A program made the position numbers and the translations under genes. From Neobacillus cucumis (GTDB lineage Bacteria; Bacillota; Bacilli; Bacillales_B; DSM-18226), in assembly GCF_016107705.1 (NCBI RefSeq), contig NZ_JAEHGC010000001.1, positions 806,001-870,000 of the forward strand: a stretch of DNA of 64,000 bases, in the 5' to 3' direction. The notes beneath the pieces were generated by a model. That model had not been told where the DNA came from and made no database searches. It worked only from the letters and a program-made list of their open reading frames with translations. Shown piece after piece: positions 18,316-26,618 of the stretch (positions are counted from its first letter, which is position 1; every line of letters begins with the position of its first letter).

Positions 18316-19875
18316 TTGAGAATACTCAGACGAATTAAAAAACTAACCTCGACAATCCAATTACAAAATCAAGAAAAAATCCACGACCCAAAAGGAAATG
18401 ATCCATTATTCAGATTTCTTGAGGAAAATTTTTCTCAGGTAAAGAAATATTTTGAAGGAGCTTCAGATTTTGCCTACCGGGAGATTAAAATAGACTCCGA
18501 TTTAGCGATTATGATTTTATATCTTGATGGACTAGTGAATATTGAAAGAATCGAATTGAATGTAATCAATCCTTTAGTAAAACTGAATAGTGAGAGTTTA
18601 AAAACACATGAATCGACGATCGATTCCATAAAAGCAGAGCTTAGTGCAGCGCAAGTCAACAAAGGAGACACGCTCCAAGAAATCATTAACCATATTTTAT
18701 CAGGGGATACGGTTTTACTGCTGGATGGTTTCAAACAGTGCCTTTTCATAAGTGAACAAGCATGGGAAAAACGTGCTGTGGAAGAACCCCTATCCGAAGC
18801 AGTGGTCTTAGGCCCTAGAGAAGGTTTTACTGAAAATATTCGAACAAATACAAGCATGATTCGAAGACGATTAAAAACAACTAAATTGAAATTCGAAAGT
18901 TTAAAAATAGGCAATCTTTCTCAAACAGAAGTCATTATTACTTATCTTGATGGGATTGCACAGAACTCCATTATAAAAGAAGTACGAAGCCGCTTAAATC
19001 AGATTAACATTGATGCCATTGAGGACAGCGGCTACATCGTAGAACTAATTGAGGATCATCCTTTCTCAGTATTTCCACAAATATTGCAAACGGAACGACC
19101 AGACCGAGTTGTCGGGAACCTTCTCGAAGGCAGAGTTGGTATTATTGTTGAAAACAGCCCATTTGCACTGATTGTTCCTGTAACATTTTTTCAAATGATG
19201 ATCTCGCCTGAAGACTATTACGGGAAATTTATCATGACAACCTTTATTCGGTTTATACGGTATCTGTTTTTATTAGTTGCGCTATTATTTCCATCGATTT
19301 ATATTGCAGTGACAACTTTTCATCAAGAATTACTGCCAACTAATTTGTTGTTTAGTGTCGCAGCTTCAAGAGAAAAGGTGCCATTTCCAGCAGTTATTGA
19401 AGCCCTTTTAATGGAGATCACCTTTGAAGCCTTACGGGAAGCTGGCTTAAGGCTTCCACGGCCGATTGGTTCAACCGTTAGTATTGTAGGAGCATTAGTG
19501 GTGGGTCAAGCAGCGGTTGAGGCGGGAATAGTTTCAGCTCCATTAGTGATTGTCGTAGCCACTACTGGAATTGCTTCATTTATGTTTCCTAGTTATCCCT
19601 TAACAGGAGCTATTCGGCTGCTAAGGTTTTTAATGATTTTTTTTGCTGCAACATTAGGGTTTTATGGAATCTTTTTAGGGATTTTCTTTATTTTAGTACA
19701 TCTTGTTCAGCTTCGTTCCTTTGGGGTCCCTTATCTAGCTCCTATCGCTCCATTTAATTTTAACAATCTGAAAGACGTTTTAGTTCGTGCACCTTGGTGG
19801 AAGATGAATGAACGACCAGAACAAACAGGAAAAAGGAACTTAAAGAGATTAGGTCTCCGAAACCGTAAATATTAG
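18316..19875 (+). CDS. Spore germination receptor A subunit (GerAA/GerKA-like)
   Basis: A 519-residue GerA-family protein: an N-terminal cytoplasmic domain (about 1-230, with IIKEVRSRLNQINIDAIEDSG), then the conserved PEDYYGKF segment and about five membrane helices (from about 290), including ALLMEITFEALREAGLRLP. A subunits assemble into a pentameric cation channel in B. subtilis GerA. GTG 18304 is in frame, but TTG 18316 is spaced 8 nt from AGGTGG and is preferred. No truncation or frameshift is seen, so the receptor appears functional. Confidence 0.93.
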   Translation: MRILRRIKKLTSTIQLQNQEKIHDPKGNDPLFRFLEENFSQVKKYFEGASDFAYREIKIDSDLAIMILYLDGLVNIERIELNVINPLVKLNSESLKTHESTIDSIKAELSAAQVNKGDTLQEIINHILSGDTVLLLDGFKQCLFISEQAWEKRAVEEPLSEAVVLGPREGFTENIRTNTSMIRRRLKTTKLKFESLKIGNLSQTEVIITYLDGIAQNSIIKEVRSRLNQINIDAIEDSGYIVELIEDHPFSVFPQILQTERPDRVVGNLLEGRVGIIVENSPFALIVPVTFFQMMISPEDYYGKFIMTTFIRFIRYLFLLVALLFPSIYIAVTTFHQELLPTNLLFSVAASREKVPFPAVIEALLMEITFEALREAGLRLPRPIGSTVSIVGALVVGQAAVEAGIVSAPLVIVVATTGIASFMFPSYPLTGAIRLLRFLMIFFAATLGFYGIFLGIFFILVHLVQLRSFGVPYLAPIAPFNFNNLKDVLVRAPWWKMNERPEQTGKRNLKRLGLRNRKY

Positions 19876-19903
19876 TCCGTTCTATATAGACAGGATGAGA
19901 ATA

Positions 19904-21055
19904 ATGAATGCGTTGAAAATGCTCGTATTAGCCATAATCGTTAGTTTACTTACAGGTTGTTGGAACCGGATTGAAGTGAATGACATTGCCATTGTTACTG
20001 CGATTGGGTTAGACCTTATTGAAGACGATATGATCCGTTTATCCCTTCAAGTAGCCATACCAACAAAGCTAGGTCCAACTGGAGGAAGTAAAGGCGGTGG
20101 CAAAGAACGAAGTACCTTCGTCATTTCAGAGAAGGGGGCAACCGTTTCTGAAGCATACCGAAATTTACAAATGAAGCTATCCAGACGAGTATTCTTCTCT
20201 CAAAGCAGTGTCTTACTGATTGGAGAAGCATTAGCTAGGAGGGGGATTAAAAATATCATTGATTTTTACGCAAGATTCAATCAGCCTCGTATGAACAGTT
20301 TTATCATGTTTACAAAGGGATACGCTTCAGAAGTGATTAAAAATATACCGATTTTAGAAAGTATTTCGGCAGAAGAAACAAAGGAACTCGCAAAGTTAAG
20401 TGTGGGAGTAAAAGTTTATGTTCGCGACTTTTTGAACATGCTGCTTACAGACGGATTTGAACCCTTTGCCCCAGAATATAAATTAACTCCATTAGAAGTA
20501 GATACAAAAAATGAAATAGGGAAAATACAATTGATCAATGGCGCGGCAGTCTTTAAAAAAGATAAATTAATAGGCTGGATGAATGATACGCAAACCCGAG
20601 GTATATTATGGCTGCGTAACGAGATTGAAGGGGGAGTTATTTCAATTAAAATCCCAAAGAATAAGGGTGGCGGAATTATTAGTTTCGATATTATTAGAGC
20701 GGAAACGAAGCTCCTTCCCAATCTAAAAAATGGGCAATTAAAGCTTAATGTAAAAGTTACCTCAGAAATGATTGTAACTGAAAATTATTCAAAGGTAGTA
20801 TTATTAAATCAAAAAAATCTGGAAGAAATCCAAAAAAGTATTGAAAAAGAGATTGGAACTCGAATTCAATTAGTTGTAGATAGTGCTCAAAATGAGTTTC
20901 AGTCAGACATCTTTGGATTTGGGCAAGCGGTTTACCGAAAATACCCGAAAGCATGGAATACAGTTTATAAAAAGAATTGGGACCAAGATTTCCCGAAAAT
21001 AGAAGTAAAGATTCATTCCAAGGTATATGTAAGAAGAATTGGTTTAAGTAAGTAA
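19904..21055 (+). CDS. Spore germination receptor C subunit, lipoprotein (Ger(x)C family)
   Basis: A 383-residue lipoprotein with a signal peptide and lipobox LLTGC (Cys19 from this start), then the Ger(x)C N-terminal domain beginning WNRIEVNDIAIVTAIGLD and the C-terminal domain ending in the region KNWDQDFPKIEVKIHSKVYV. It is anchored on the outer side of the inner spore membrane as part of the A-B-C receptor. ATG 19895 is also in frame but abuts the ribosome site; ATG 19904 is 9 nt after CAGG. It lies 28 bp downstream of the A gene and 31 bp before the small D gene. Confidence 0.92.
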   Translation: MNALKMLVLAIIVSLLTGCWNRIEVNDIAIVTAIGLDLIEDDMIRLSLQVAIPTKLGPTGGSKGGGKERSTFVISEKGATVSEAYRNLQMKLSRRVFFSQSSVLLIGEALARRGIKNIIDFYARFNQPRMNSFIMFTKGYASEVIKNIPILESISAEETKELAKLSVGVKVYVRDFLNMLLTDGFEPFAPEYKLTPLEVDTKNEIGKIQLINGAAVFKKDKLIGWMNDTQTRGILWLRNEIEGGVISIKIPKNKGGGIISFDIIRAETKLLPNLKNGQLKLNVKVTSEMIVTENYSKVVLLNQKNLEEIQKSIEKEIGTRIQLVVDSAQNEFQSDIFGFGQAVYRKYPKAWNTVYKKNWDQDFPKIEVKIHSKVYVRRIGLSK

Positions 21056-21086
21056 TGAAAATAACTTCATAAAAAGGTAATGGAAA

Positions 21087-21251
21087 ATGCTCAAGATCTT
21101 TATGGTGATTCTTATTTTTGTTTTACTCTTTGCCTGGGAAGCTTCGCAATTAATCCGAAAAAGAGAAATGAAAGAATTAATCGTTTTTTCAATTTTATCC
21201 TTAATTGGACTTGTGATGAGTATAGTCGTGATTATTCAATCATTTATCTAA
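21087..21251 (+). CDS. Small D subunit-like membrane protein of the germination operon
   Basis: A 54-residue frame (ATG 21087, TAA 21249) with AAGG 9 nt upstream: MLKIFMVILIFVLLFAWEAS, a basic turn QLIRKREMKE, then LIVFSILSLIGLVMSIVVII and QSFI. Two hydrophobic helices joined by a charged loop is the layout of the small D proteins encoded last in several ger operons, which modulate receptor function. It follows the C gene by 31 bp and precedes the operon terminator. An overlapping frame (21080-21283) is longer but has no family resemblance. Confidence 0.8.
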   Translation: MLKIFMVILIFVLLFAWEASQLIRKREMKELIVFSILSLIGLVMSIVVIIQSFI

Positions 21252-21280
21252 TGAATTCTTATTTCTCCAGATTATCTAAT

Positions 21281-21335
21281 TAAAAGGGACATTCTTGCTT
21301 CAATAGATATTAAAGCAGAATGTCCCTTTTTTATA
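21281..21335. terminator. Bidirectional terminator between the germination operon and dut
   Basis: A long stem AAAAGGGACATTCTTGCTT / AAGCAGAATGTCCCTTTT with one bulged base and a loop of about 10-12 nt; T run on both strands. It overlaps the dut stop codon. Confidence 0.9.
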
Positions 21336-21765
21336 TACCGGATGAACCGAACCCGCCTTCTAATCTTACTGAATCCGATAAATTTTTTGTTTCAATAATA
21401 TTAACTTTTAGAACTGGAGCAATTACCATTTGAGCAATTCTCATTTGTTTTTCTATTTTAAAATCCTCTTTTCCATGATTAATGAGGATAATTTGAATTT
21501 CCCCCCTGTACCCTTCATCAATGGTTCCCGGACTGTTTAGTACAGTAATGGCGTGTTTTAATGCTAAACCACTTCTTGGTCTAATCTGAGCCTCTGTTCC
21601 TTTTGGCAATTCAATTTGTAAACCTGTTCTTACTAATCCTGCTTCCCCAGCTTTAATTATTTTTTCCTCACTAGAAAACAAATCTAATCCGGCATCACCC
21701 TCATGTGCTCGATAGGGTATACGCGCATCATCATTCATTAATTTTACCTTTACGTTATATTCCAT
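21331..21765 (-). CDS. dut: dUTP diphosphatase (trimeric dUTPase)
   Basis: A 144-residue trimeric dUTPase that hydrolyses dUTP to dUMP and keeps uracil out of DNA. All five family motifs are present: DAGLDLFS (24-31), RPRSGLA (62-68), [15 protein letters not shown] with catalytic Asp83 and Tyr86, [10 protein letters not shown], and the C-terminal lid [13 protein letters not shown] 21765 follows GGAGG. In B. subtilis the genes I recall for this enzyme are in prophage-like regions; here a dUTPase sits in the chromosomal backbone between the germination operon and ysdB. Confidence 0.95.
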   Translation of the reverse strand: MEYNVKVKLMNDDARIPYRAHEGDAGLDLFSSEEKIIKAGEAGLVRTGLQIELPKGTEAQIRPRSGLALKHAITVLNSPGTIDEGYRGEIQIILINHGKEDFKIEKQMRIAQMVIAPVLKVNIIETKNLSDSVRLEGGFGSSGI

Positions 21766-21840
21766 TTTGAACCTCCGCTAGCAAAAAATTTTATGTAGTT
21801 TAAGCAAAATAAAACTTATGAACATTCTTGCAAAATTTGG

Positions 21841-21866
21841 TGAAACTTTCCCCCCTCTGTTTCGTA
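21841..21866 (+). promoter_or_regulatory. Sigma-W-type ECF promoter of ysdB
   Basis: TGAAAC (21841-21846), exactly 16 nt, CGTA (21863-21866): an exact match to the sigma-W consensus TGAAAC-N16-CGTA. Located 30 bp upstream of ysdB, which belongs to the sigma-W regulon in B. subtilis. Confidence 0.88.
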
Positions 21867-21896
21867 TTAAAAGAAAATTAAGTAGGGGGCTTAATA

Positions 21897-22244
21897 ATGG
21901 TCTGGATGCTCCGTTTCGTTTTATTGCTTTTACTTATCCTCTTTTTTTATTATGTCTCGAAATCCTTTTTAACACCTAATCGGAAGCTTAAGTCTGCCCG
22001 TAAACAGAAGCGTTTTTTGCTTCTTGATAGTGATGATGTTAGAAGGAACTTCCTTCTGACCTACAAAGGGGCTGTGTTTACAGGTGAAAAATATAACGGT
22101 AGTACCGCTATTTCCATTACGATTTGGCCACAAAATAATCCAAGTGGATTAGCTAAAGAAGACTTTAATTTTATTGAAAAAAAGATCTGTGAAAAATATC
22201 CAAATGCCGAGATTCATTGGAAAAGTCCGATTAGGAATTCCTGA
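21897..22244 (+). CDS. ysdB: Sigma-W regulated membrane-anchored protein YsdB
   Basis: A 115-residue protein with an N-terminal membrane anchor (about residues 4-24, LRFVLLLLLILFFYYV) and a cytosolic basic/soluble domain (RKQKRFLLLDSDDVRRNFLLTYKG and EDFNFIEKKICEKYPNAEIHW in parts). It resembles B. subtilis YsdB (about 130 aa), shorter in the middle. Function unknown. The upstream sigma-W promoter implies a role in cell-envelope stress. It converges with ysdA. Confidence 0.88.
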   Translation: MVWMLRFVLLLLLILFFYYVSKSFLTPNRKLKSARKQKRFLLLDSDDVRRNFLLTYKGAVFTGEKYNGSTAISITIWPQNNPSGLAKEDFNFIEKKICEKYPNAEIHWKSPIRNS

Positions 22245-22251
22245 AAGACAC

Positions 22252-22527
22252 TTAATATTTTAAAAATAAATAGAGCATTAGGATAAATTCTATAACGGCT
22301 AGCAACGGAAAACCAATTTTAAACTGAACATGTTTAGTTTTATGGCGATAAAGCTGCATTCCCATCGTTGCTCCAATTGCTCCGCCGAACAGTGCCACAA
22401 GCCATAAAGTTTTTTCCTGAATCCTGTATTTGTGATGAATAGCCCTTTGTTTATCCTCCCACATGATGATTAAACCTGCGACATTCATAATTATATAGAC
22501 CACTAATAATAGTGTGTTCCCCTCCAC
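22252..22527 (-). CDS. ysdA: DUF1294 family membrane protein YsdA
   Basis: A 91-residue DUF1294 protein with three predicted helices (about 3-20, 43-60 and 72-90) and the family pattern WEDKQRAIHHKYRIQEKTLWLVALFGGAIGA (seen as DKQRAIHHKYRI and LWLVALFGGAIGA). GTG 22527 is the start, 8 nt after AGGAGG. Function unknown. It lies immediately past the rplT terminator, so it is either read through or has a promoter within the terminator region. Confidence 0.85.
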   Translation of the reverse strand: MEGNTLLLVVYIIMNVAGLIIMWEDKQRAIHHKYRIQEKTLWLVALFGGAIGATMGMQLYRHKTKHVQFKIGFPLLAVIEFILMLYLFLKY

Positions 22528-22546
22528 TCTCGATTCCTCCTATGAG

Positions 22547-22580
22547 AAAAAGCCATCCTCGATGTAGAGAATGGCTTTTT
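22547..22580 (-). terminator. Terminator of infC-rpmI-rplT
   Basis: AAAAAGCCAT/ATGGCTTTTT stem with an additional CTC/GAG step and short loop, T run on the minus strand, just after the rplT stop. Confidence 0.9.
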
Positions 22581-22586
22581 ATATAA

Positions 22587-22946
22587 TTACTTGTTAAATT
22601 GTTGTTTTGCAACGTTTGCTAATTCATTGAATGCATTTGCATCACTTACTGCTAATTCAGCAAGCATTTTGCGGTTTACTTCGATACCAGCTAACTTAAG
22701 TCCGTGCATTAAACGGCTGTAAGAAAGACCGTTCATACGTGCAGCTGCATTGATACGAGTAATCCAAAGTTTACGGAAGTCGCGTTTTTTCTGACGACGA
22801 TCACGGAATGCATATTGTAATGATTTCATTACTTGTTGGTTTGCAACTTTATATAAAGTATGTTTAGAACCGAAATAACCTTTTGCTAATTTAAGAACCT
22901 TTTTACGACGCTTGCGCGTAACTGTACCGCCTTTAACACGTGGCAT
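22587..22946 (-). CDS. rplT: 50S ribosomal protein L20
   Basis: A 119-residue L20 ([19 protein letters not shown], then [30 protein letters not shown] in parts). It binds 23S rRNA early in 50S assembly and, in B. subtilis, represses its own operon by binding the infC leader. Full length and canonical. Third gene of infC-rpmI-rplT. Confidence 0.98.
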   Translation of the reverse strand: MPRVKGGTVTRKRRKKVLKLAKGYFGSKHTLYKVANQQVMKSLQYAFRDRRQKKRDFRKLWITRINAAARMNGLSYSRLMHGLKLAGIEVNRKMLAELAVSDANAFNELANVAKQQFNK

Positions 22947-22981
22947 GTAATTTCCCTCCTATATAAATCGAAAATACGAGA

Positions 22982-23182
22982 TTATTTAACGTAAGTTAAT
23001 AAGTGACGAATGCGTTTGAAATCGCCTTTTGAAACAAGTGAAGATTTGCGAAGCTTACGCTTTGCTTTTGTAGATTTGTTAGCGAATAAGTGACTTGTAT
23101 AAGCGTGGTCACGCTTTAATTGACCAGAACCAGTCTTTTTGAAACGCTTTGCAGCGCCGCGGTGAGTTTTCATTTTTGGCAT
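22982..23182 (-). CDS. rpmI: 50S ribosomal protein L35
   Basis: A 66-residue L35 ([20 protein letters not shown] at the N-terminus), highly basic and of standard length. ATG 23182 follows AAGGAGG. It lies between infC (17 bp) and rplT (35 bp) in one operon. Confidence 0.98.
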   Translation of the reverse strand: MPKMKTHRGAAKRFKKTGSGQLKRDHAYTSHLFANKSTKAKRKLRKSSLVSKGDFKRIRHLLTYVK

Positions 23183-23199
23183 TGGGAACTTCCTCCTTA

Positions 23200-23718
23200 T
23201 TACTTGTCTGTTTTAGGTGCAAGAACTAGGAACATGCTTCGTCCATCCATTTTAGGATGAGACTCGATGGTCGCAACTTCTTTGCACGATTCGGAAAAAC
23301 GGTCTAACACACGCTGACCGATTTCTTTATGGGTAATTGCCCGGCCCTTGAATCGGATTGAGGCTTTTACCTTGTCGCCTTTTTCCAAAAACTTAATGGC
23401 ATTACGAAGCTTTGTATTAAAATCATGCTCATCAATTGTCGGGCTTAGACGAACTTCCTTCGTGGTAATGATTTTTTGGTTTTTACGAGCTTCTTTGTCT
23501 TTCTTTTGCTGCTCGAATTTAAATTTTCCATAGTCCATAATTCGGGCTACCGGAGGCTTTGCATTTGGTGCTACAAGCACTAAATCAAGATTCACTCGTC
23601 CTGCAATCTCCAACGCTTCGTTTTTGGATTTAATTCCTAACTGCTCACCATTTTGATCAATTAGGCGAACCTCACGAGCGCGAATTCCCTCATTTAACAA
23701 CATGTCTTTGCTAATAAT
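23200..23718 (-). CDS. infC: Translation initiation factor IF-3, AUU start codon
   Basis: A 172-residue IF-3 with N-domain ([20 protein letters not shown]), linker ([19 protein letters not shown]) and C-domain ([24 protein letters not shown]). The frame runs open to an ATG at 23742, but GGAGGTGG is correctly spaced (6 nt) before ATT 23718, which gives the standard N-terminus I(M)-I-S-K-D-M-L-L-N-E. An AUU start is the hallmark of infC: IF-3 discriminates against it and so controls its own synthesis. First gene of the L20/L35 operon. Confidence 0.95.
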   Translation of the reverse strand: MISKDMLLNEGIRAREVRLIDQNGEQLGIKSKNEALEIAGRVNLDLVLVAPNAKPPVARIMDYGKFKFEQQKKDKEARKNQKIITTKEVRLSPTIDEHDFNTKLRNAIKFLEKGDKVKASIRFKGRAITHKEIGQRVLDRFSESCKEVATIESHPKMDGRSMFLVLAPKTDK

Positions 23719-24004
23719 TAGCCACCTCCAAGGTTTAATCACGAAAACAACATCCAGGTCAAGAAGGATCTTAAAAAGGCTCCTCGTTACTTATGACACT
23801 AAGCAAATCGTCAGATACTAAAACTTTTAAGCAATGCTTTGTTTTTTTAACCAAACAAAAAAGTGCGGATGAAACCACCCACACTTTACGAAACAAAAGT
23901 AATAAAACAAAAAGTTCACGTAAAACCTGCCAACTGCTAATAAGCGTCAATCAGGTGAGAAGCGGGTGCTCCTTCTTTTCCTAAAATCGTATTCTATTTT
24001 CACC
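23719..24004 (-). ncRNA. L20-type leader of infC-rpmI-rplT, with attenuator
   Basis: About 285 nt of untranslated leader. The 5' half contains GGAGCACCCGCTTCTCACC, which I recall as typical of Bacillales infC leaders where L20 binds. A leader terminator follows: stem AAGTGTGGGTG/CATCCGCACTT (23887-23861) and T tract (23860-23851) on the minus strand. L20 binding should favour termination. A further short dyad lies at about 23820-23850. Confidence 0.85.
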
Positions 24005-24010
24005 TTGATT

Positions 24011-24040
24011 ACTATAACATATGCAAAGACGTAATGTCAA
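24011..24040 (-). promoter_or_regulatory. Sigma-A promoter of the infC operon
   Basis: TTGACA (24040-24035), 18-nt spacer, TATAGT (24016-24011) on the minus strand. Confidence 0.8.
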
Positions 24041-24112
24041 ATAGACTATGTTCATGCAACGAAATTCATTTTAGCAAGAAATAAAAAATTATTCAATAGT
24101 TTTTTCAAAAAC

Positions 24113-24139
24113 AAAAAGGAAGGTAAATCCTTCCTTTTT
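24113..24139 (-). terminator. Terminator of thrS
   Basis: AAAAAGGAAGG/CCTTCCTTTTT, perfect 11-bp stem, loop of 5 nt, minus-strand tail TTTTTGTTTTTG; 5 bp after the thrS stop. Confidence 0.92.
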
Positions 24140-24144
24140 AAAAA

Positions 24145-26079
24145 CTAACCTTTTTGCACCTCTGCCTTTAATTCATCAAGGAATGCTGCAAATGGTTTTG
24201 TTTCTGAGTTTTGCTCGCCATATTTACGGACATTGACGGCATGATCTTCGACTTCCTTGTCCCCGACAACGAGCATATATGGTATTTTTTGCATTTGAGC
24301 TTCACGGATTTTATAGCCGATTTTCTCATCGCGTCCATCTAATTCAACACGGAAGCCGGCGCTTTTTAGCTGTTCTTGAATTTTTCTTGCATAGTCATAG
24401 TGTGCTGCAGGTGAAACCGGAATAACTTGAACCTGAACAGGTGCTAACCATGTTGGGAATGCCCCTTTGTATTCCTCAATTAAGAAGGCTACAAAGCGTT
24501 CCATTGTTGAAACGACACCGCGGTGAATAACAACCGGACGGTGCTGCTTTCCGTCTTCCCCTACATAAGTTAAATCAAAACGCTCAGGCAATAAGAAGTC
24601 TAATTGAACAGTAGAAAGCGTTTCATCTTTACCTAATGCTGTTCTAACCTGAACATCAAGTTTAGGTCCGTAGAATGCCGCTTCCCCTTCTGCCTCATAA
24701 TACTCAAGACCCATGTCATCCATTGCTTCCTTCAGCATGCTTTGTGCTTTTTCCCACATTACATCATCATCAAAGTACTTCGCCTTATCCTGTGGATCAC
24801 GGTAGGACAAACGGAACGAGTATTCTGTTAAATTAAAGTCTTTATAGACATCCAAAATTAAGCGGACAACGCGCTGGAATTCTTCCTTAATCTGATCAGG
24901 GCGGACAAAGATATGTGCATCATTTAAAGTCATTCCCCGGACACGCTGCAACCCTGATAACGCACCAGACATTTCATAACGGTGCATAGTGCCCAGTTCG
25001 GCAATCCGAATTGGAAGCTCACGGTAGCTGTGAATCGCATTTTTATAAACCATCATGTGATGAGGACAGTTCATTGGTCGAAGCACTAATTGTTCGTTAT
25101 CCATGTCCATAACTGGAAACATGTCTTCCTGGTAATGGTCCCAGTGACCTGAAGTCTTATATAGATTCACATTCCCCATTATTGGAGTGTAAACATGGTC
25201 ATATCCTAGGCTTACTTCCTTATCAACAATATAGCGCTCAACGATACGTCGAATGGTTGCACCCTTAGGAAGCCATAATGGTAATCCTTGCCCAACTAAT
25301 TGAGAACTTGTGAAAAGACTTAATTCCTTACCAATTTTACGATGATCACGCTCTTTTGCTTCTTCGAGCAGACGTAGATGTTCTGCTAAATCTTCTTTCT
25401 TGAAGAAGGCTGTACCGTAAATACGCTGCAGCATTTTGTTGTTGCTGTCACCACGCCAATAGGCACCTGCAATACTTAAAAGCTTAAACTCTTTAATTTT
25501 TCCAGTTGACGGTACGTGAACACCGCGGCAAAGGTCGAAAAATTCACCCTGCTCGTAGATTGTCACTGTTTCCTCATCAGGAATCGCTTCGATTAATTCA
25601 AGCTTATACGGGTCGCCAGCTTCTTTAAACAGTTGTACAGCTTCTGCACGACTTACTTCCTTACGAACAATCTCAAGATTTTCATTGACGATTTTCGCCA
25701 TTTCTTTTTCAATCTTTGGAAGATCTTCAGGTGTTAACGAATCTTCCAAATCCATGTCATAATAAAAGCCGCCTTCAATGACTGGGCCTACTCCTAAATT
25801 TACATTTGGATAAAGCCGGTTAACTGCCTGTGCCATCAAATGAGCTGTACTGTGACGCAATACCTCTAATGCATCACTTGAATCCGGTGTAACAATTTCT
25901 ATTGAACCGTCTTCTGGAATTGGACGGCGAAGATCAACTAATTTACCATTCCATTTGCCGGCAATCGCCTTTTTCTTAAGGCCGGGACTGATGGAAGCAG
26001 CAATATCTTCCGTTGTTGTTCCCCGTGGGAACTCCTTTACTGCCCCATCTGGAAACGAAATCTTAACAACGTCTGACAT
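24145..26079 (-). CDS. thrS: Threonyl-tRNA synthetase
   Basis: A 644-residue class II synthetase: TGS domain (1-62), editing domain with [11 protein letters not shown] and the zinc/cysteine segment [13 protein letters not shown], catalytic core with [39 protein letters not shown] (seen in parts) and motif 3 [14 protein letters not shown], and the anticodon-binding C-terminal domain. Length matches B. subtilis ThrS. ATG 26079 follows AAGGAGG. Controlled by the Thr T-box upstream; a compound repeat is inserted between the T-box terminator and the ribosome site. Confidence 0.98.
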   Translation of the reverse strand: MSDVVKISFPDGAVKEFPRGTTTEDIAASISPGLKKKAIAGKWNGKLVDLRRPIPEDGSIEIVTPDSSDALEVLRHSTAHLMAQAVNRLYPNVNLGVGPVIEGGFYYDMDLEDSLTPEDLPKIEKEMAKIVNENLEIVRKEVSRAEAVQLFKEAGDPYKLELIEAIPDEETVTIYEQGEFFDLCRGVHVPSTGKIKEFKLLSIAGAYWRGDSNNKMLQRIYGTAFFKKEDLAEHLRLLEEAKERDHRKIGKELSLFTSSQLVGQGLPLWLPKGATIRRIVERYIVDKEVSLGYDHVYTPIMGNVNLYKTSGHWDHYQEDMFPVMDMDNEQLVLRPMNCPHHMMVYKNAIHSYRELPIRIAELGTMHRYEMSGALSGLQRVRGMTLNDAHIFVRPDQIKEEFQRVVRLILDVYKDFNLTEYSFRLSYRDPQDKAKYFDDDVMWEKAQSMLKEAMDDMGLEYYEAEGEAAFYGPKLDVQVRTALGKDETLSTVQLDFLLPERFDLTYVGEDGKQHRPVVIHRGVVSTMERFVAFLIEEYKGAFPTWLAPVQVQVIPVSPAAHYDYARKIQEQLKSAGFRVELDGRDEKIGYKIREAQMQKIPYMLVVGDKEVEDHAVNVRKYGEQNSETKPFAAFLDELKAEVQKG

Positions 26080-26097
26080 AATAATTCCTCCTTACTC

Positions 26098-26219
26098 GAA
26101 AAGCGGAAGCGCCTTGCTCAGGGGCGACAAGCATAAGACGAGCCGGCGTGAAGGTTGGTTTTTAACCTTCTCGACGGATTGGCTTATGACCTAGAGCCCC
26201 TAGGCGCTGGAGCTAGACA
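26098..26219. repeat. Compound inverted-repeat element, copy B, inside the thrS leader
   Basis: Ends GAAAAGCGGAAGCGCCTTG and CTAGGCGCTGGAGCTAGACA, with GGGGCGACA/AGAGCCCC next to them; inner arms CATAAG.../CTTATG and GAAGGTTG/AACCTTC form nested hairpins. Closely related to copy C, less so to A and D. It begins 4 bp beyond the thrS ribosome site and ends 32 bp from the T-box terminator. No coding potential or target duplication is seen. Confidence 0.88.
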
Positions 26220-26251
26220 CTGATCGAACCTTATAATATTTTTATACAAAT

Positions 26252-26550
26252 AAAAAAAACCCGTCCCTAAAGAAAGGGACGAGTTATGATTAACACGTGG
26301 TTCCACCCAATTTTTCATTTTAAAACACTTATGCTTTTTAAAATGACTTTGGACAAATAACGGATGATTAGCCGTCAGCATTTACTAACCCTGCAAAAAT
26401 AAGGTATTCACTGCCGAAGTTTAAAGGTGGTAAGTATTTTTTTCGTGATAGGAGATTTTCAGCCTGGGATCTCCCTCTCTAGAAGCCGTAAAAAAATACT
26501 GTTATCCTTATCATTACTTTTTACGCATGTACGATTGTAAGTAAACTATG
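26252..26550 (-). ncRNA. T-box leader (tRNA-Thr) of thrS
   Basis: The T-box core TGGGTGGAACCACGTG (about 26310-26295) and the terminator AACTCGTCCCT/AGGGACGGGTT with a long T run (26286-26252) are on the minus strand. Stem I has CTTACCACC (26434-26426), giving the specifier ACC (26431-26429) for threonine. Uncharged tRNA-Thr should promote read-through into thrS. Confidence 0.94.
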
Positions 26551-26556
26551 TACGTA

Positions 26557-26585
26557 ATTATAATGATTCAATTTTGAAAAATCAA
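26557..26585 (-). promoter_or_regulatory. Sigma-A promoter of thrS
   Basis: TTGATT (26585-26580), 17-nt spacer, TATAAT (26562-26557) on the minus strand, upstream of the T-box. Confidence 0.75.
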
Positions 26586-26618
26586 GTTCCTTTTACCCAT
26601 TTTTTGCATTTTTATTTT

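Noticed and set aside
21080..21283. 67-residue plus-strand frame after the germination C gene
   Set aside because: No ribosome site and no hydrophobic pattern; the overlapping frame from 21087 has two clear helices and fits the D-type position.
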